The notes beneath the pieces are model-generated. The model saw only the letters and a list, made by a program, of their open reading frames with translations, was not told the DNA's origin and did no database searches. DNA of 64,000 bases from Vombatus ursinus. Its lineage: Eukaryota; Chordata; Mammalia; Diprotodontia; Vombatidae. Positions 53,850 to 63,757 of the stretch are shown in pieces; the stretch's first letter is position 1, and every line of letters starts with the position of its first letter. The stretch lies in contig NW_020954610.1 of assembly GCF_900497805.2 (NCBI RefSeq), forward strand, positions 32,875,426-32,939,425. The letters are read 5' to 3'. The position numbers and the translations under genes are program-made.

Positions 53850-54300
53850 CTACTCTATGTAACGCTTGTCCATGTCTCCCCATAAATTCATTCATTCTCT
53901 TTCTGTTGTAAGGATCTCAAAAAAGGATACCATACCTTATCTCTCACTCTCACTATTTTCTATTCTGTCATGTATATCTTTGGTGACATCCTTTATACCT
54001 CTTCTGCATAATTCCTTGCTTTCAATGTGTTGCAGGCTTCTCAGGCCCACCATCCATCTTTTCATTGCCTTTTGGATGACCCTCAACTTTAATTCATGGA
54101 GAGTGTAATTTTCCATGACTTGCAGACATATGACATAACTAGAATATCATATTTTAAAAGACGAGCCTTTGTTTCAGGAAGAAGATGGGGATCATTAAAA
54201 GAACTTTGAAAATTGTCAAGGATGACTTAGTCTGGCCACTTCTTGCTCAAATATGGAACCTGTTCATTGCCCATTTGCAATGTCTGTCAAAAATACATTG
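53850..54300 (-). mobile_element. RTE-type LINE, ORF C-terminal fragment
   Basis: The minus strand carries a decayed peptide with order QKAMKRWMV, LRSLQHIESKELCRR and IKDVTKDIHDRIEN, like the C-terminus of RTE-clade proteins (typically R-D-H-I-x-N-x-E-L-R-R-R-x-G-V-x-D-V). Stops and frameshifts interrupt it. The fragment at 35849 is a second copy. Confidence 0.65.
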
Positions 54301-54640
54301 ATGATGGATACAGATGATAGATATATAGGTATAGACAGAGATTAGATGTAAATGACATATATAGATATAGATGATATAGATATGAGAGATAGTGAGAGAC
54401 AGAGAGAGGTACAGGTAAAAATATAGGTATAAATATAAATAGGTACTATAGATAAATATAGATAGATGCTATAGATAATGATTATAGAGTAGATATAGCT
54501 GATGTATATATAGATGATATAGCTATAGGTATATGGGAGAGAGGGAGAGAGAAATAGAGAGAGGTATAAATATAGATAGATGCTATAGATATGGATTATA
54601 GATATGGTTTTAGAGATAGAGATAAATATGGATATACATA
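54300..54640. repeat. degenerate GATATA-type tandem array
   Basis: About 340 bp of ATAGAT, GATATA and AGAGAG words. A larger unit repeats: GAGAGAGGTA, then AGATAGATGCTATAGATA occurs at about 54459-54476 and again at about 54576-54593. Confidence 0.85.
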
Positions 54641-55341
54641 CTGATGACTGGGGTTTACTGGACCATTGCCAACTTTATTTTGAATCACCCTTTAAGCTAT
54701 TTCTTTCTCCACTCTACTCCAAAACAGGATTGGTTGCACTGGAATTCAAGTACCTTAGTAGTAGTTAAACAGAGGCACATTTCTTTTAGGGCATACAAAG
54801 AGCCAGATTCTGGCTGGTTTATAAAATCAAGTTCTGAAAAACAAATAGGATTTCAAAACTTGGTGCAGATAGCTGAATACCAAGCAGATTACACAATATC
54901 TCATTCACACTGACACCCAGGAAGTGCGCTGAGTCTTGTGGAAGTTAGTAGCCTCACCATTATCTACTCTCAGAAGCTGTAAACAAGACCATGTGAGGAC
55001 TCAGCTGGAAAGCTTCCTCTGAGTCAGACTACAAACTTCCGAGCATGATGTTGCGAGTGGAAACAGATACAATCCCAAAGATGCACAGAACAGAAAACCG
55101 GAGGTATGAGACTTGAATTCTTTATTATTGTCACACACTGGACACAAATGAGTAGGCTTTTAATTTCTTTCAAAGCATCACATAATAACATTCAGAATGT
55201 ATCTAGATTTTGTCATTTCTACATAGTTTCCAAACAAAGATAGTTTATCCCTTTTCTGACAACTCCAGTATTTGTCAACCAAAGGGTGAGGCATCAGTAC
55301 ATTATTTTCAAGTGGACCTTCAAAGATTTTTGAAAAATAGC
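54641..55341. other. unique DNA with first-exon-like segment
   Basis: No repeat is recognised. 54900-55105 holds several CpGs (AAGTGCGCTG, TTCCGAGC, TTGCGAGTGG, AAACCGGAGG), unusual in this window. A short open frame of 89 codons at 54644-54913 matches nothing I know. Confidence 0.4.
55045..55103 (+). other. first-coding-exon-like segment (unconfirmed)
   Basis: ATGATG at 55045 in a GAGCATGATGT context opens a frame (MMLRVETDTIPKMHRTENR) that is cut by a strong donor-like CCGGAG|GTATGAG. CpGs are kept in and around it. I do not recognise the peptide and see no partner exon downstream. Confidence 0.2.
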
Positions 55342-55395
55342 TATACATACATAGATACATACATATATACATATATATATGTACTCATACATATC
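55342..55395. repeat. (ATAC)/(TA)n microsatellite
   Basis: ATAC units then TATATATG units. Confidence 0.93.
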
Positions 55396-55764
55396 TAATA
55401 TATGTATACAGACTCCTTGAGAATTCCAGAACAGCATTTTCTTACGTAGATGCTCAGGACAATAATGATTCAGAATGAACAACCTAGAAAGGTCATGTTA
55501 ACACCTCTATAACTACAGTAACCTTGAATATGACAGTGATTCTCACAAACTGAATGGATGATTCACCCACTTAAAATTGTGATCTATAACCATTGTCAGC
55601 AGAAAAGACGTGGGAAGAAGGCAGTTTGTGAATAACAAAAATACGTTTTCATCAAGTAAATACTGAATTTTCAAATATAAATCTGCAGTATCACTCTGTC
55701 TCCTATACCCACCAAATAGCAACCAATCAATAACTATAAAAGAGTCCCTACTCTTCCCCTACTT
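55396..55764. other. unassigned DNA
   Basis: Nothing recognised. Confidence 0.4.
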
Positions 55765-55985
55765 GAAGCTTGGTGGCACAATGGCAGTCTTGGGTCCTAA
55801 AGAGAGGAAGCAATGAGTTCCTCTTCCTCAGATGTTTACTAGCTATATGACCCTGTCAAGTCACTTAACCTCTGTCTGCTTCAATTTCCTCATCTGTAAA
55901 ATGAGTTGTGAGGATTGAGTGAAATATTTATAAAGTACTTTGCAAACTGTAAAATGTCACATAAATGTTTAAATTCATTATTTTA
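55765..55985 (+). mobile_element. MIR SINE
   Basis: CTTGGTGGCACAATGGCAGT, TTACTAGCTATATGACCCTG, TTCCTCATCTGTAAAATGAG, AAGTACTTTGCAAACTGTAA: near full length. Confidence 0.85.
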
Positions 55986-56261
55986 ACATTGCTTATTATT
56001 ATATATATTTATATCTCCCATAGCTTATTTTTGGGGAGGGGGTTCATATAGCCTTGCTTCAGATTCCAGAAAAATTGGAGATTCCAGTTATAAATGCCAT
56101 CCCTATTTTCTAATTTAATATATTCATATCCTTTGACCCATAGATCCCATTGTAAATCATATACCCAAAAAGGTCTAAGACTGAAATTTCTCATATATAC
56201 CAAAATATTCATATGAGCATTTTAAGGGCAGCAAAAAACTAGAAACAAAACAGATACAAAG

Positions 56262-56585
56262 CAGGAGTTCTCTCTCTCTCTCTCTCTCTTTGGTCATGGA
56301 CACCTGGGCAATCTGATGAACCCAACAAAATGCATAAGATTACAAGGAAACCACTTACATGGAAATGCAGGTATAAAAGTACTTTTTAAAAATGGGGGCA
56401 CCTAGGTGGCATAGTGAATAGAGTTCTGGCCTTGGAGTCAGGAGGACCTGAGTTCAAATCCAGCCTCAGACACTTAGTATGTACTAGCTATGTGACCCTG
56501 GGCAAGTCACTTAACCCCAGTTGCCTCACAAAAAAAGCAAAAAAAAAATGAGTTCATGGGCCCCACATTAAGAAATCCCTGATAA
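56262..56585 (+). mobile_element. MITE-like DNA transposon fossil, split by a SINE
   Basis: CAGGAGTTCTCT, GGTCATGGACACCTGGGCAA, TCTGATGAACCCAACAAAAT, ACAAGGAAACCACTTACATG before the SINE and TTCATGGGCCCCACATTAAG, AAATCCCTGA after it. It is a second copy of the family at 52565. A CT array (56268-56289) has grown near its left end. Confidence 0.6.
56395..56548 (+). mobile_element. WSINE1-like CORE-SINE
   Basis: GGGGCACCTAGGTGGCATAG, GTTCTGGCCTTGGAGTCAGG, AGGACCTGAGTTCAAATCCA, TGTGACCCTGGGCAAGTCAC, CCAGTTGCCTCAC and an A-rich tail. Few changes, so relatively young. Confidence 0.93.
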
Positions 56586-56596
56586 AGATCTATTAT

Positions 56597-56645
56597 GCAT
56601 ATGTGTGTATGTATATATATATGTATATATACATACACACATATA
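56597..56645. repeat. (TATG)/(TA)n microsatellite
   Basis: Self-complementary run of TATATATG and CATATATA words. Confidence 0.9.
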
Positions 56646-57080
56646 TAGTGAAGAGGCTAAACAAATTGCAGTATGTCAGTGTAATGCAATATTATTGCAT
56701 TGTAGAAATAGCAAATATGAAGAATTCACAGAAACTTGAAAAGATTTATAGAAACTGATACAGAGTGAAGTAGGTAAAACCAGGAAAACAATATACACAA
56801 TGACTACAGTGACATAAATGGAAAAAGCAATAAAACAAAAGTGAATGCTAACCAGCTATAATGATAGAACTTGTTCCCAGAGAAAAACTGAGAAAAATGA
56901 ACCTCCATCCCTTTATTGAAGAGGTGGGAGTCTATGGGTGTGGAATACTGCAGGTAGTCAATGTGCAGATAAGTTTTCCTAAATTGTTCTTTTTTCCGCT
57001 CTTTCTTTTTAGAATTGGGAGGAGTAAGGAATATATTCAGAAATTAATTAATACAAAAACAAAAGGCATCAATTTAAAAA

Positions 57081-57953
57081 AAGTGATTATGTGGCTTATC
57101 ATTGTCCTTATCTTTAGTTTCAACTCTGTATTAACCATTTTTGTTCTAACTTTCCTAGTACAGATATCATTCTCTTTGGAAGATAATACAGAAACAAAAT
57201 AAAAGGTTTGTAATTCTATTTTCTTCTTATCATGTATTACTATAATCTCAACCACTCTGAACAGTAGTCCTATCTTTTCTTCAATTTTTCTCTGGCACAG
57301 CTTTTCTTAGAACCAATTTTGTTGTCCTGGTTGTTATCACCAAACTCAGCCCTTCTGTGCTTTAGTTCTCCAAAAACTATTCTTACAGGACTCTGCTACC
57401 CTTTTACATTCATTGTCATTTACCTGTTATTACTTCCTTCTTCTATATATGTGTATTCTAATAATCTGAGTTCACCAATCAGCTCCCTGGATTATTCTTT
57501 AGATAAATCTCTTTTTTCATTTTCTTCAGAATTATGTGTTGATGGCCTTACAATTTAATTCCTGAGAGCTTAACATCCCTTTTGAACCAACCTATAATAT
57601 ACAACATTAGGTCTTTGACTTTTACATATCCTTTTTCTGAACTCTTTGAAATTTGGTCTCCTAAAGTTTAAGCTGCACAATAGATTACATCCAGCTTTCC
57701 TCTCCTCTCTCAAATTCTATTATGGAGTGATTCTTTCTTTTTAAAGTTAAACTCTATCACAAACTCTAGAACAAAACTTGTCCTTAATCAGGGGGAGTTT
57801 CAGGAGCCCTACCTCATAAGGCCATTTGGTATAAATTTAACCTGGTGCAATAGCTCTTCTGGTTAGACTTGGGCTGGTTGTCTGCAAAGGTGGCATTCAT
57901 TTCTTTCCAGAATGGAAAAAGAGGAAGTTAACATGAAATCGAGACTAAAAGAC

Positions 57954-57957
<4 letters not shown>
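57081..57957. other. unassigned T-rich DNA
   Basis: No gene is supported. It may hold antisense LINE text that I cannot place. Confidence 0.4.
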
Positions 57958-58011
<54 letters not shown>

Positions 58012-58060
58012 AGAGAGAGGGGGGGGGGGGGGGGAGGGGCAAGGGAGGGGGGAGGGAAGG
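57958..58060. repeat. (GA)n followed by long G-runs
   Basis: A GA array (57955-58001) passes into G-runs of up to 16 (58002-58036) broken by single A or GAGAGAGA. Four or more G-tracts lie within 40 bp, a sequence able to form G-quadruplexes. Confidence 0.95.
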
Positions 58061-59264
58061 AGAGAGGATGCAAGGTAAGGAGGGCTTCTACAACACATGC
58101 AGCAATAGAACAACTCTAGCCATTAGCAGTTCTCATCCTCAAATATAAGCCTCCATTGGAGACCACAAGAGGTGAAACCTGAAAGGACAAGTGGGTAGGT
58201 ATAAGACTGTTTTAACCCTTTGTGCTCACTCAGGGACCTGCAGCAATGAGGGAAAAAAAGCATACAAGAAGAAGAGGGGGCCCTTACCCTGAATCCCTAC
58301 CTTATTTCAAATATTTGTGAAGTACCCCTTCCTAATCATGTCCTTTTATTCTGTTAGAGAGTGAATCTGAGTGAGCTAATATTATTTTGTGTAAAGACCA
58401 GCAATTAACCATGCCTTGTGTCCCATTGGTAGTAGCCTCAAATACATTCCCAGGAGTCACAAAGGAAAGAGTGACTTTTCCTAGTGCAGGGCTGGGATCC
58501 CCAACCCTCCAGGCCCTGAATAAAGTTTTCAATCTCTAACTCAGGCCCATTGTCACGAGCCATTCCTATTTCAAGCAACAATTTTAAGGAAAGAATAACT
58601 ACAAAGTTGGGGCCTTTAATTCTGCTCCATTAGATCATAAGCCTAAATCTGTTGTATCCTCTGGTTATTCCACTTCTTTCTGATTTCACTCTAACAATGT
58701 ATGTAAACTTACTCCAATAAAAACATTCTTGTCTTATTTCCAGTTATCAAACTACCATCTTGTATCCTCTTTCCAATAACTGGGTCTCTAACTTGCCCTC
58801 TCCTCCATAACTACATCTCTACCTTAGCTCCATTTACACAATCCATCAAGGATTAGAGTTGTGGTTTTTACCCTAGTCCTTCTAGTGACTTAAGTTGTGG
58901 ATTATTTCCCATCCCCAAAGTTGGGATAACTACTCCTTAGACCCTCTTAATAAAATCATATCTGAACACCTGCTGGGAAAAGGACAACCTACTGCTTGGA
59001 ACTCCCCTGAATGTTTAGTGTTTTAAAAATATTTGTTGAGTTGAACTGAATGTTGAAATCAGTATAATCAGTCAGAAATAATCATACATTCTTCATGACT
59101 TGAAATGTATGCTTCATTCTGCACACCTAGTCCATCACATACTACCAAGACATAAAAAATGTAATTCAATATTAGCCTTCTGTACTCATGAATGGTCAGA
59201 ACCCTTATACCTAGAAGCAAAATCTCTGATCATGGATGGTATGTGTCAATGGAAATAAGACAGT
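58061..59264. other. unassigned DNA
   Basis: No named repeat except a weak L2-like scrap at 59010-59055 (TTAGTGTTTTAAAAATATTT). No gene is supported. Confidence 0.4.
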
Positions 59265-59555
59265 GATACAGACTTGGGGTTTCTTTCTGTGAGAGTTCAT
59301 TTACAATTTGTTCAATTTCTTTTTCTGAGATTGAGCTGAGAACAAGAAAGTATTTATTTCTTGTTCTATTAATCTATTGTTTTTGTAAAAATATATCTGT
59401 TTCGTTGAAGTCATCAATTTTGTTAACATATAAAAGAGAAAATAATTTCTAATAAAATTTCATTTATTTCTTTTTTAACAACTTTTTTTTATTTTTGAGA
59501 CTAGTAGTTTGACTTTAATTTTAGAAATCAAATTAGCTAATGGTGTATCTATTTC
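59265..59555 (-). mobile_element. L1 ORF2 RT-region fragment, antisense
   Basis: GAGAGTTCATTTACAATTTG, TTCAATTTCTTTTTCTGAGA, TTTCGTTGAAGTCATCAATT and GACTAGTAGTTTGACTTTAA follow antisense L1 order. Confidence 0.7.
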
Positions 59556-60600
59556 CAACTTACTTATGAGCAAGAATCCCTGTTATCATATCCCCAAGTG
59601 GTCTTCTAGCCTTTCCTTGAAGACTTATAGCGGCAGATAGACACTATCTCACCTCCTGAGATAGCCCATTTCACTTTGGGAAACCTCTAATTGTTGAGAA
59701 CCTTTTCCTCACATGTAGACTAAATATACCTCTCTGTACCTTCCACCCATTGCTACTAATTCTGCTTTCATGAGGGTAAGAGATGAAGTCCAATACCTCT
59801 TGTACATGTATTTTGCCAGAAACCAGAGTCAATCTCACTGAGCTATAGTTTTTCACACTGTGTAAAATTTCAACTTTTTTTCTGGAAATGGGGGTAGTCT
59901 TCCTTTTTCAGTCCTGTGGAAATTTCCCTATCTGGATACAATGCAGTTTCTGCTCTCATGGAGTTTCTGTGATGGAGAGAGGTTGGTGATGGTGGGAATA
60001 TTATGGGGTGACAGCAAGGCATAAACACAGACAACTATAATGTAGTATATTACAAAATAACCCCTCAAATACTTGAAGACAAATTATCATGTCTTCCTAA
60101 GTCTTTGCATCTCTTTACAAAACTTCCTTCCAATCCTCCTATGGCTTAATCTTGGTTAGCCTTTCCTGGATACTCTCTCATTTATCAATTCTAAAAATGA
60201 GGTGCTCAGAACTTTTCATAGTACTCTATATGTGATCTGACTAGAGAAAAATATGGTGGGACTAATAACACCCTCATTTTGGATTCTATTCCTTTTTTAA
60301 ATGCAGCTTAAGTTCATATTAACTTGTTTGGCTAACATGTATAATAATAGCTAGTGTATCACATTGTGAATGCATATTAAGCTTATAATCTACTACCCCA
60401 GATCTTTTTTTCAGATGAACTGAGATCTAATGGTTCCTTGGCCATCTTGTACATGTGGAACTGATTTTTAACCAAATTGTAACAACTTACATTTATTCCT
60501 ACTAAATTTCATCTTATTCCATTGGGCTCAAAGTTGGATCTTGATTATATCTTTCAATATGTTATCTAGCCCTTCCAGCTTTGTGTTATTAATATTGAGA
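59556..60600 (-). mobile_element. CR1/L3-type LINE, antisense, about 1 kb
   Basis: Left block (59570-59815): CTAGCCTTTCCTTGAAGACT, CCCATTTCACTTTGGGAAAC, CTCTAATTGTTGAGAACCTT, ACCTTCCACCCATTGCTACT. Right block (60065-60600): TCAAATACTTGAAGACAAAT, GATCTGACTAGAG, GCTAACATGTATAAT, CAGATGAACTGAGATCTAAT, CTACTAAATTTCATCTTATT. Both follow antisense CR1/L3 order. The 59820-60060 gap holds scraps of other old repeats. Confidence 0.7.
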
Positions 60601-61312
60601 GTTGAGAAAGAGAAAGGAGTAAAATTAATTCCTAAAATTATGAACATGAGAGATAGAGTATATAGTATTGTCATAAACAGAAATGGTGAACTTAGAAGAA
60701 GCAAATTTAGGGAGAAAGATAGCAAGATCAGTTATGGGACAAGTTGGTCTTGAGATGATATTGAGACATCTAGATATAAACCTCCTTTATGTAAAGCTGT
60801 GGATCTAAAGTTCAAAAAAGAGTTCAGGACCAGAGATTTGGATCTTGAAGTCATCTTCATAAAGGGAATAGTTCCGATCATGAAATCAAATGAGATTAAG
60901 AAGAGAAACATGGGAAGAAAAAAAAGAGTTCTAAGAATAAACTATTAAGAAATGCCTTCATTAAGGGAGTGAATGGAAGATGAGGAGCCATCAAAGAAGA
61001 AAGATAAGGAATAGTGGGGATAATAAAAAGAAGACCAGAAAGGAAAGATTTTCAACAAGTAGGAAGTGGTCAAAAACGTCAAAAGTCAAAAGCTGCAGAA
61101 TAAAAGAATGAGAACTGAAAAAAAATCATTATATTTGGCAATTCAGCAAGGTAGAAGAAGAGCTTCAGTAGAATAATGGAAGCAGAAGTCCAATAGCAAA
61201 GGGTTATGAAGAAAGTGAGTCATTGTGTGCAAACAGCTTTTCCAAGAAACTTATTAGTGAGGTGAAGGAGAAAGATGGGAAAATAAATGTATAGGGGGAC
61301 AAGAAAATCATT
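60601..61312 (+). repeat. ancient long repeat, later part
   Basis: TTGGTCTTGAGATGATATTG, TTGGATCTTGAAGTCATCTT, TTGAAAGATGAGG-like GGAAGATGAGGAGCCATCAA, AGGAAGTGGTCAAAAACGTC and AAAGCTGCAGAATAAAAG follow the 3' half of the repeat at 37828. Confidence 0.6.
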
Positions 61313-61314
61313 TG

Positions 61315-61478
61315 TATATAGTCCAAACCCTCTTCCTACCAATTTATAGCTAAGGAAACTGAGGCCCTGGATTTGTCCAACATCACAAAGTAGTAAATAG
61401 CATAGACAAAATTTGAACCCAGGATTTCTGACTTGAAATCCAGTTCTCTTTCCATATTATCATTCTACCATAGTAAAC
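61315..61478 (-). mobile_element. MIR SINE, antisense
   Basis: TAGCTAAGGAAACTGAGGCC, TTTGTCCAACATCACAAAGT, AAATTTGAACCCAGGATTTC and TTCTCTTTCCATATTATC. Confidence 0.75.
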
Positions 61479-61549
61479 TGGGCTAGAGAGGCCAAAAGAA
61501 AACTTTTTTATAATATCTTTTGTAAGGAGAACAGCATATTCATAAACAG

Positions 61550-61880
61550 ACCGAAGGGGACCGGAGAGACTGAAGATGTGTAAGAGAGAGGGACAATGAC
61601 TACGAGGACTAGGTCCTAGAGGAAAGAGAATGAAGGTTCCAGGGCAAAGGAAGAGTGATTAGCTTCCAGTGAGGAGTGGGGATATATCTTCTTCTATAAT
61701 CAAGTAGAAGTAGGATGATGGGTTGGTGATGCTGAGAATTTTTAACAATAAAGAGGTTTAGGGACCATATATTGGATGATCTGAGTCTTCTCCATAAATT
61801 AGAAAGTAAACTTTCCAACTATAAATGTGGAATGTGAAATGGAATTCCAGGGGATAAGAAAAAGATATAAGAAAAAGAGG
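61550..61880 (+). repeat. ancient long repeat, terminal part
   Basis: GGGGACCGGAGAGACTGAAG, ACTAGGTCCTAGAGGAAAGA and TAAACAGACCG-type text follow on from the 60601 part. The MIR at 61315 lies between the two. Confidence 0.5.
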
Positions 61881-61889
61881 AATTTTAGC

Positions 61890-62107
61890 ATCCTTTAAGA
61901 TTTGCAAAGTGAATTATAAATGTGATCTCATTTTTTTTTTCTCACAACAGCTCAACTCCAGAAGGTAGGAGCTATTATTATCCTTATTTTACAAATGAGA
62001 AAACTAAGGTAGTCAGAGGTTAAGTGACTTGCCCAAGGTCACAGAGTATCTGAGGCTGGATTGGAACTCCAGGTTCAGCACTGTACCCACTGTACCACCC
62101 ACCTATC
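61890..62107 (-). mobile_element. MIR SINE, antisense
   Basis: TAGGAGCTATTATTATCCTT, ATTTTACAAATGAGAAAACT, GTTAAGTGACTTGCCCAAGG and CTGTACCCACTGTACCACCC. Confidence 0.85.
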
Positions 62108-62123
62108 TGTTGTAGAGTTATTG

Positions 62124-62371
62124 TTGTTGTTCAGTCAATTCAGTCATGTCCAACTCTTCATGACCCAGTTTGGGGTTTTCTTTGCAGAGATACTAAAGTG
62201 ATTTGCCATTTTCATCTCCAGTTCATTTTATAGATAAGGAAATTGAGAACATAGAGGGTTAAATGACTTGCTCACTATCACACAGCTAGTAAATGCCTGA
62301 GGCCACATTCGAACTCAAGTCTTCCTGACTCCAGAATTATTGGTCTATCCACTGTGCCACTTAACTGCCCA
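62124..62371 (-). mobile_element. RTE-tailed SINE, antisense
   Basis: TTGTTGTTCAGTCAATTCAG, TGTCCAACTCTTCATGACCC, CACAGCTAGTAAATGCCTGA and ATCCACTGTGCCACTTAACT. Possible degenerate duplication TTGTAGAGTTATTG (62110) and TTGCAGAATAATTG (62372), 11 of 14 identical. Confidence 0.9.
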
Positions 62372-62789
62372 TTGCAGAATAATTGTTATGAAAATGACAT
62401 AAGAATTCAATAAAGGCATAATAAAAATATTGCACAGCACCAGCAATGGCCCCACTGAAGTCATATCATATGTAATATAAGCTTTAGTGGGTGAAATCTT
62501 GATTTCATGATTTTTGTCTATGCATATGAAGCAACAAAGTTGCAGACATGGTGAACGTGCGTGGTATTGGCTACTAAGAGATAAAGATTTACAAGTCATG
62601 GGCAATAAATGATCAAAGGGACAAGGAATTCTAGTGTCTGGTAAAATATTAAAGTGTTTAACCATGGGATCAAAGTTGAATATGGATGCAAGTGATGTCA
62701 GAGTGATGGATCAGAGAGGTTTGGTAGAAAAATGAGTCAGAAAAAAAAGAAGCAATAATTAAAGTACTGTAATCCTGGGACAGAAGCAT
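62372..62789. other. unassigned DNA
   Basis: Nothing recognised. Confidence 0.4.
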
Positions 62790-62880
62790 GGTAGAATGGA
62801 GAAAATGTGGAATTTGGAGTCAGGAAAGACATAGAGTTCAATTCTTACTTCTAATATGAACTAGATGTGGGACTTCATTC
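62790..62880 (+). mobile_element. MIR 5' fragment
   Basis: ATGGTAGAATGGAGAAAATG, TGGAATTTGGAGTCAGGAAA and AATTCTTACTTCTAATATGA. Confidence 0.55.
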
Positions 62881-63145
62881 CTCTCCAGCTGTACTGCTGA
62901 GTTAAATATCACAAGATTTTCTCCTCCATGCCATAGAAACCTCTTCACCCTGGAAGATCACTCCATGCCTGGACTACTCACAATGTAAGTACCCTCTGCC
63001 AATGTGGCTTCACCTTCTGATTGGCTGGTTTCTCCCAGAACCTCCAAATTAAGTAAGAGTCCCAGGCCAAAGATGTCTTCATCCCTCTTTCAGGCTGCAC
63101 TGTTGACATATCTATATGGCTTTTTTTTTTTACCATGCCCTCAAG
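62881..63145 (+). repeat. L2-tailed repeat, left part
   Basis: CACCCTGGAAGATCACTCCA, CTTCTGATTGGCTGGTTTCT, CCAGAACCTCCAAATTAAGT and TTTCAGGCTGCACTGTTGAC, as in 45725. It resumes at 63411. Confidence 0.6.
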
Positions 63146-63410
63146 GAGGGTGGGCAATTAGATGGCATAGTGGATAGAGTGCTAGGCTTGGAGTCAAGAA
63201 GACTAATCTTCCTGAATTCAAATCTGGTCCCAGACACTTACTGTGTGACCGTGAACAAGTCACTTAATCCTGTTTGCTTCAGTTTCTTTATCTGTAAAAT
63301 GAGCTGGAGAAAGAAATGGCAAACCATTCCAGTATCTTTGCCAAGAAAACCCCAAAAGGGTTTAGGAAGAGTCAGACACAATGGAAATGACTCAACAACA
63401 ACAAAGCAGG
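63146..63410 (+). mobile_element. RTE-tailed SINE, sense, near full length
   Basis: GGTGGGCAATTAGATGGCAT, CTTGGAGTCAAGAAGACTAA, ACTGTGTGACCGTGAACAAG, GAGCTGGAGAAAGAAATGGC, CCATTCCAGTATCTTTGCCA, AAGAGTCAGACACAATGGAA and ACTCAACAACAACAAAGC. It is the best sense guide to this family here. Confidence 0.92.
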
Positions 63411-63575
63411 TACCTTTTTTCCCCATCCCTTCCCTCTTCCCTCTCATATATTGTCTTCCCCCAATAGAATTTATGTTCCTTGAGGGCAAGGATGCGTTTT
63501 CTTTCTGCTTTTATTTGTATTCCCAGAACACAGTGCCTGGCATATAGTAAATGCTTAATGAATTCTGATTAACTG
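63411..63575 (+). repeat. L2-tailed repeat, right part
   Basis: TATATTGTCTTCCCCCAATA, TTGAGGGCAAGGATGCGTTT, AACACAGTGCCTGGCATATA and GTAAATGCTTAATGAATTC. Confidence 0.75.
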
Positions 63576-63589
63576 ACCTACTGACTATA

Positions 63590-63757
63590 AGAAAGACATC
63601 TAATCTCTCTTAGTCTCATTTCCCCTCATCAATAAAATGGGGGACACAGCACTGACCCCAGAGACTAGATATTAGAATGAAATGAGACAATTGTATTACA
63701 GAGCTTTGTGAACCCTAAACCAATATCTAAATAACAGCTATTTTTATTAACCTTATT
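63590..63757 (+). mobile_element. MIR SINE 3' part
   Basis: CTTAGTCTCATTTCCCCTCA, TCAATAAAATGGGGGACACA, AATGAAATGAGACAATTGTA and CAGAGCTTTGTGAACCCTAA. Confidence 0.75.

Larger units (their letters stand above)
56060..57080 (+). mobile_element. L1-like 3' end, old subfamily, split by a MITE
   Basis: ORF2 C-terminal text is seen at 56128-56250 (CATATCCTTTGACCCATAGA, CCAAAATATTCATATGAGCA) and resumes at 56650 (GAAGAGGCTAAACAAATTGC, ACAGAGTGAAGTAGGTAAAA). The 3' UTR has GGGTGTGGAATACTGCAGGT, shared with 50190-50210. Between the two parts lie a MITE (56262-56585) and microsatellites. Confidence 0.6.

Noticed and set aside
57912-58148. 78-codon R, E and G-rich frame
   Set aside because: Translation of the GA/G-run array.
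63116-63547. 143-codon open frame beginning MAFFFYHALKEGGQLDG
   Set aside because: It is made of an L2-tailed repeat and an RTE-tailed SINE read through.
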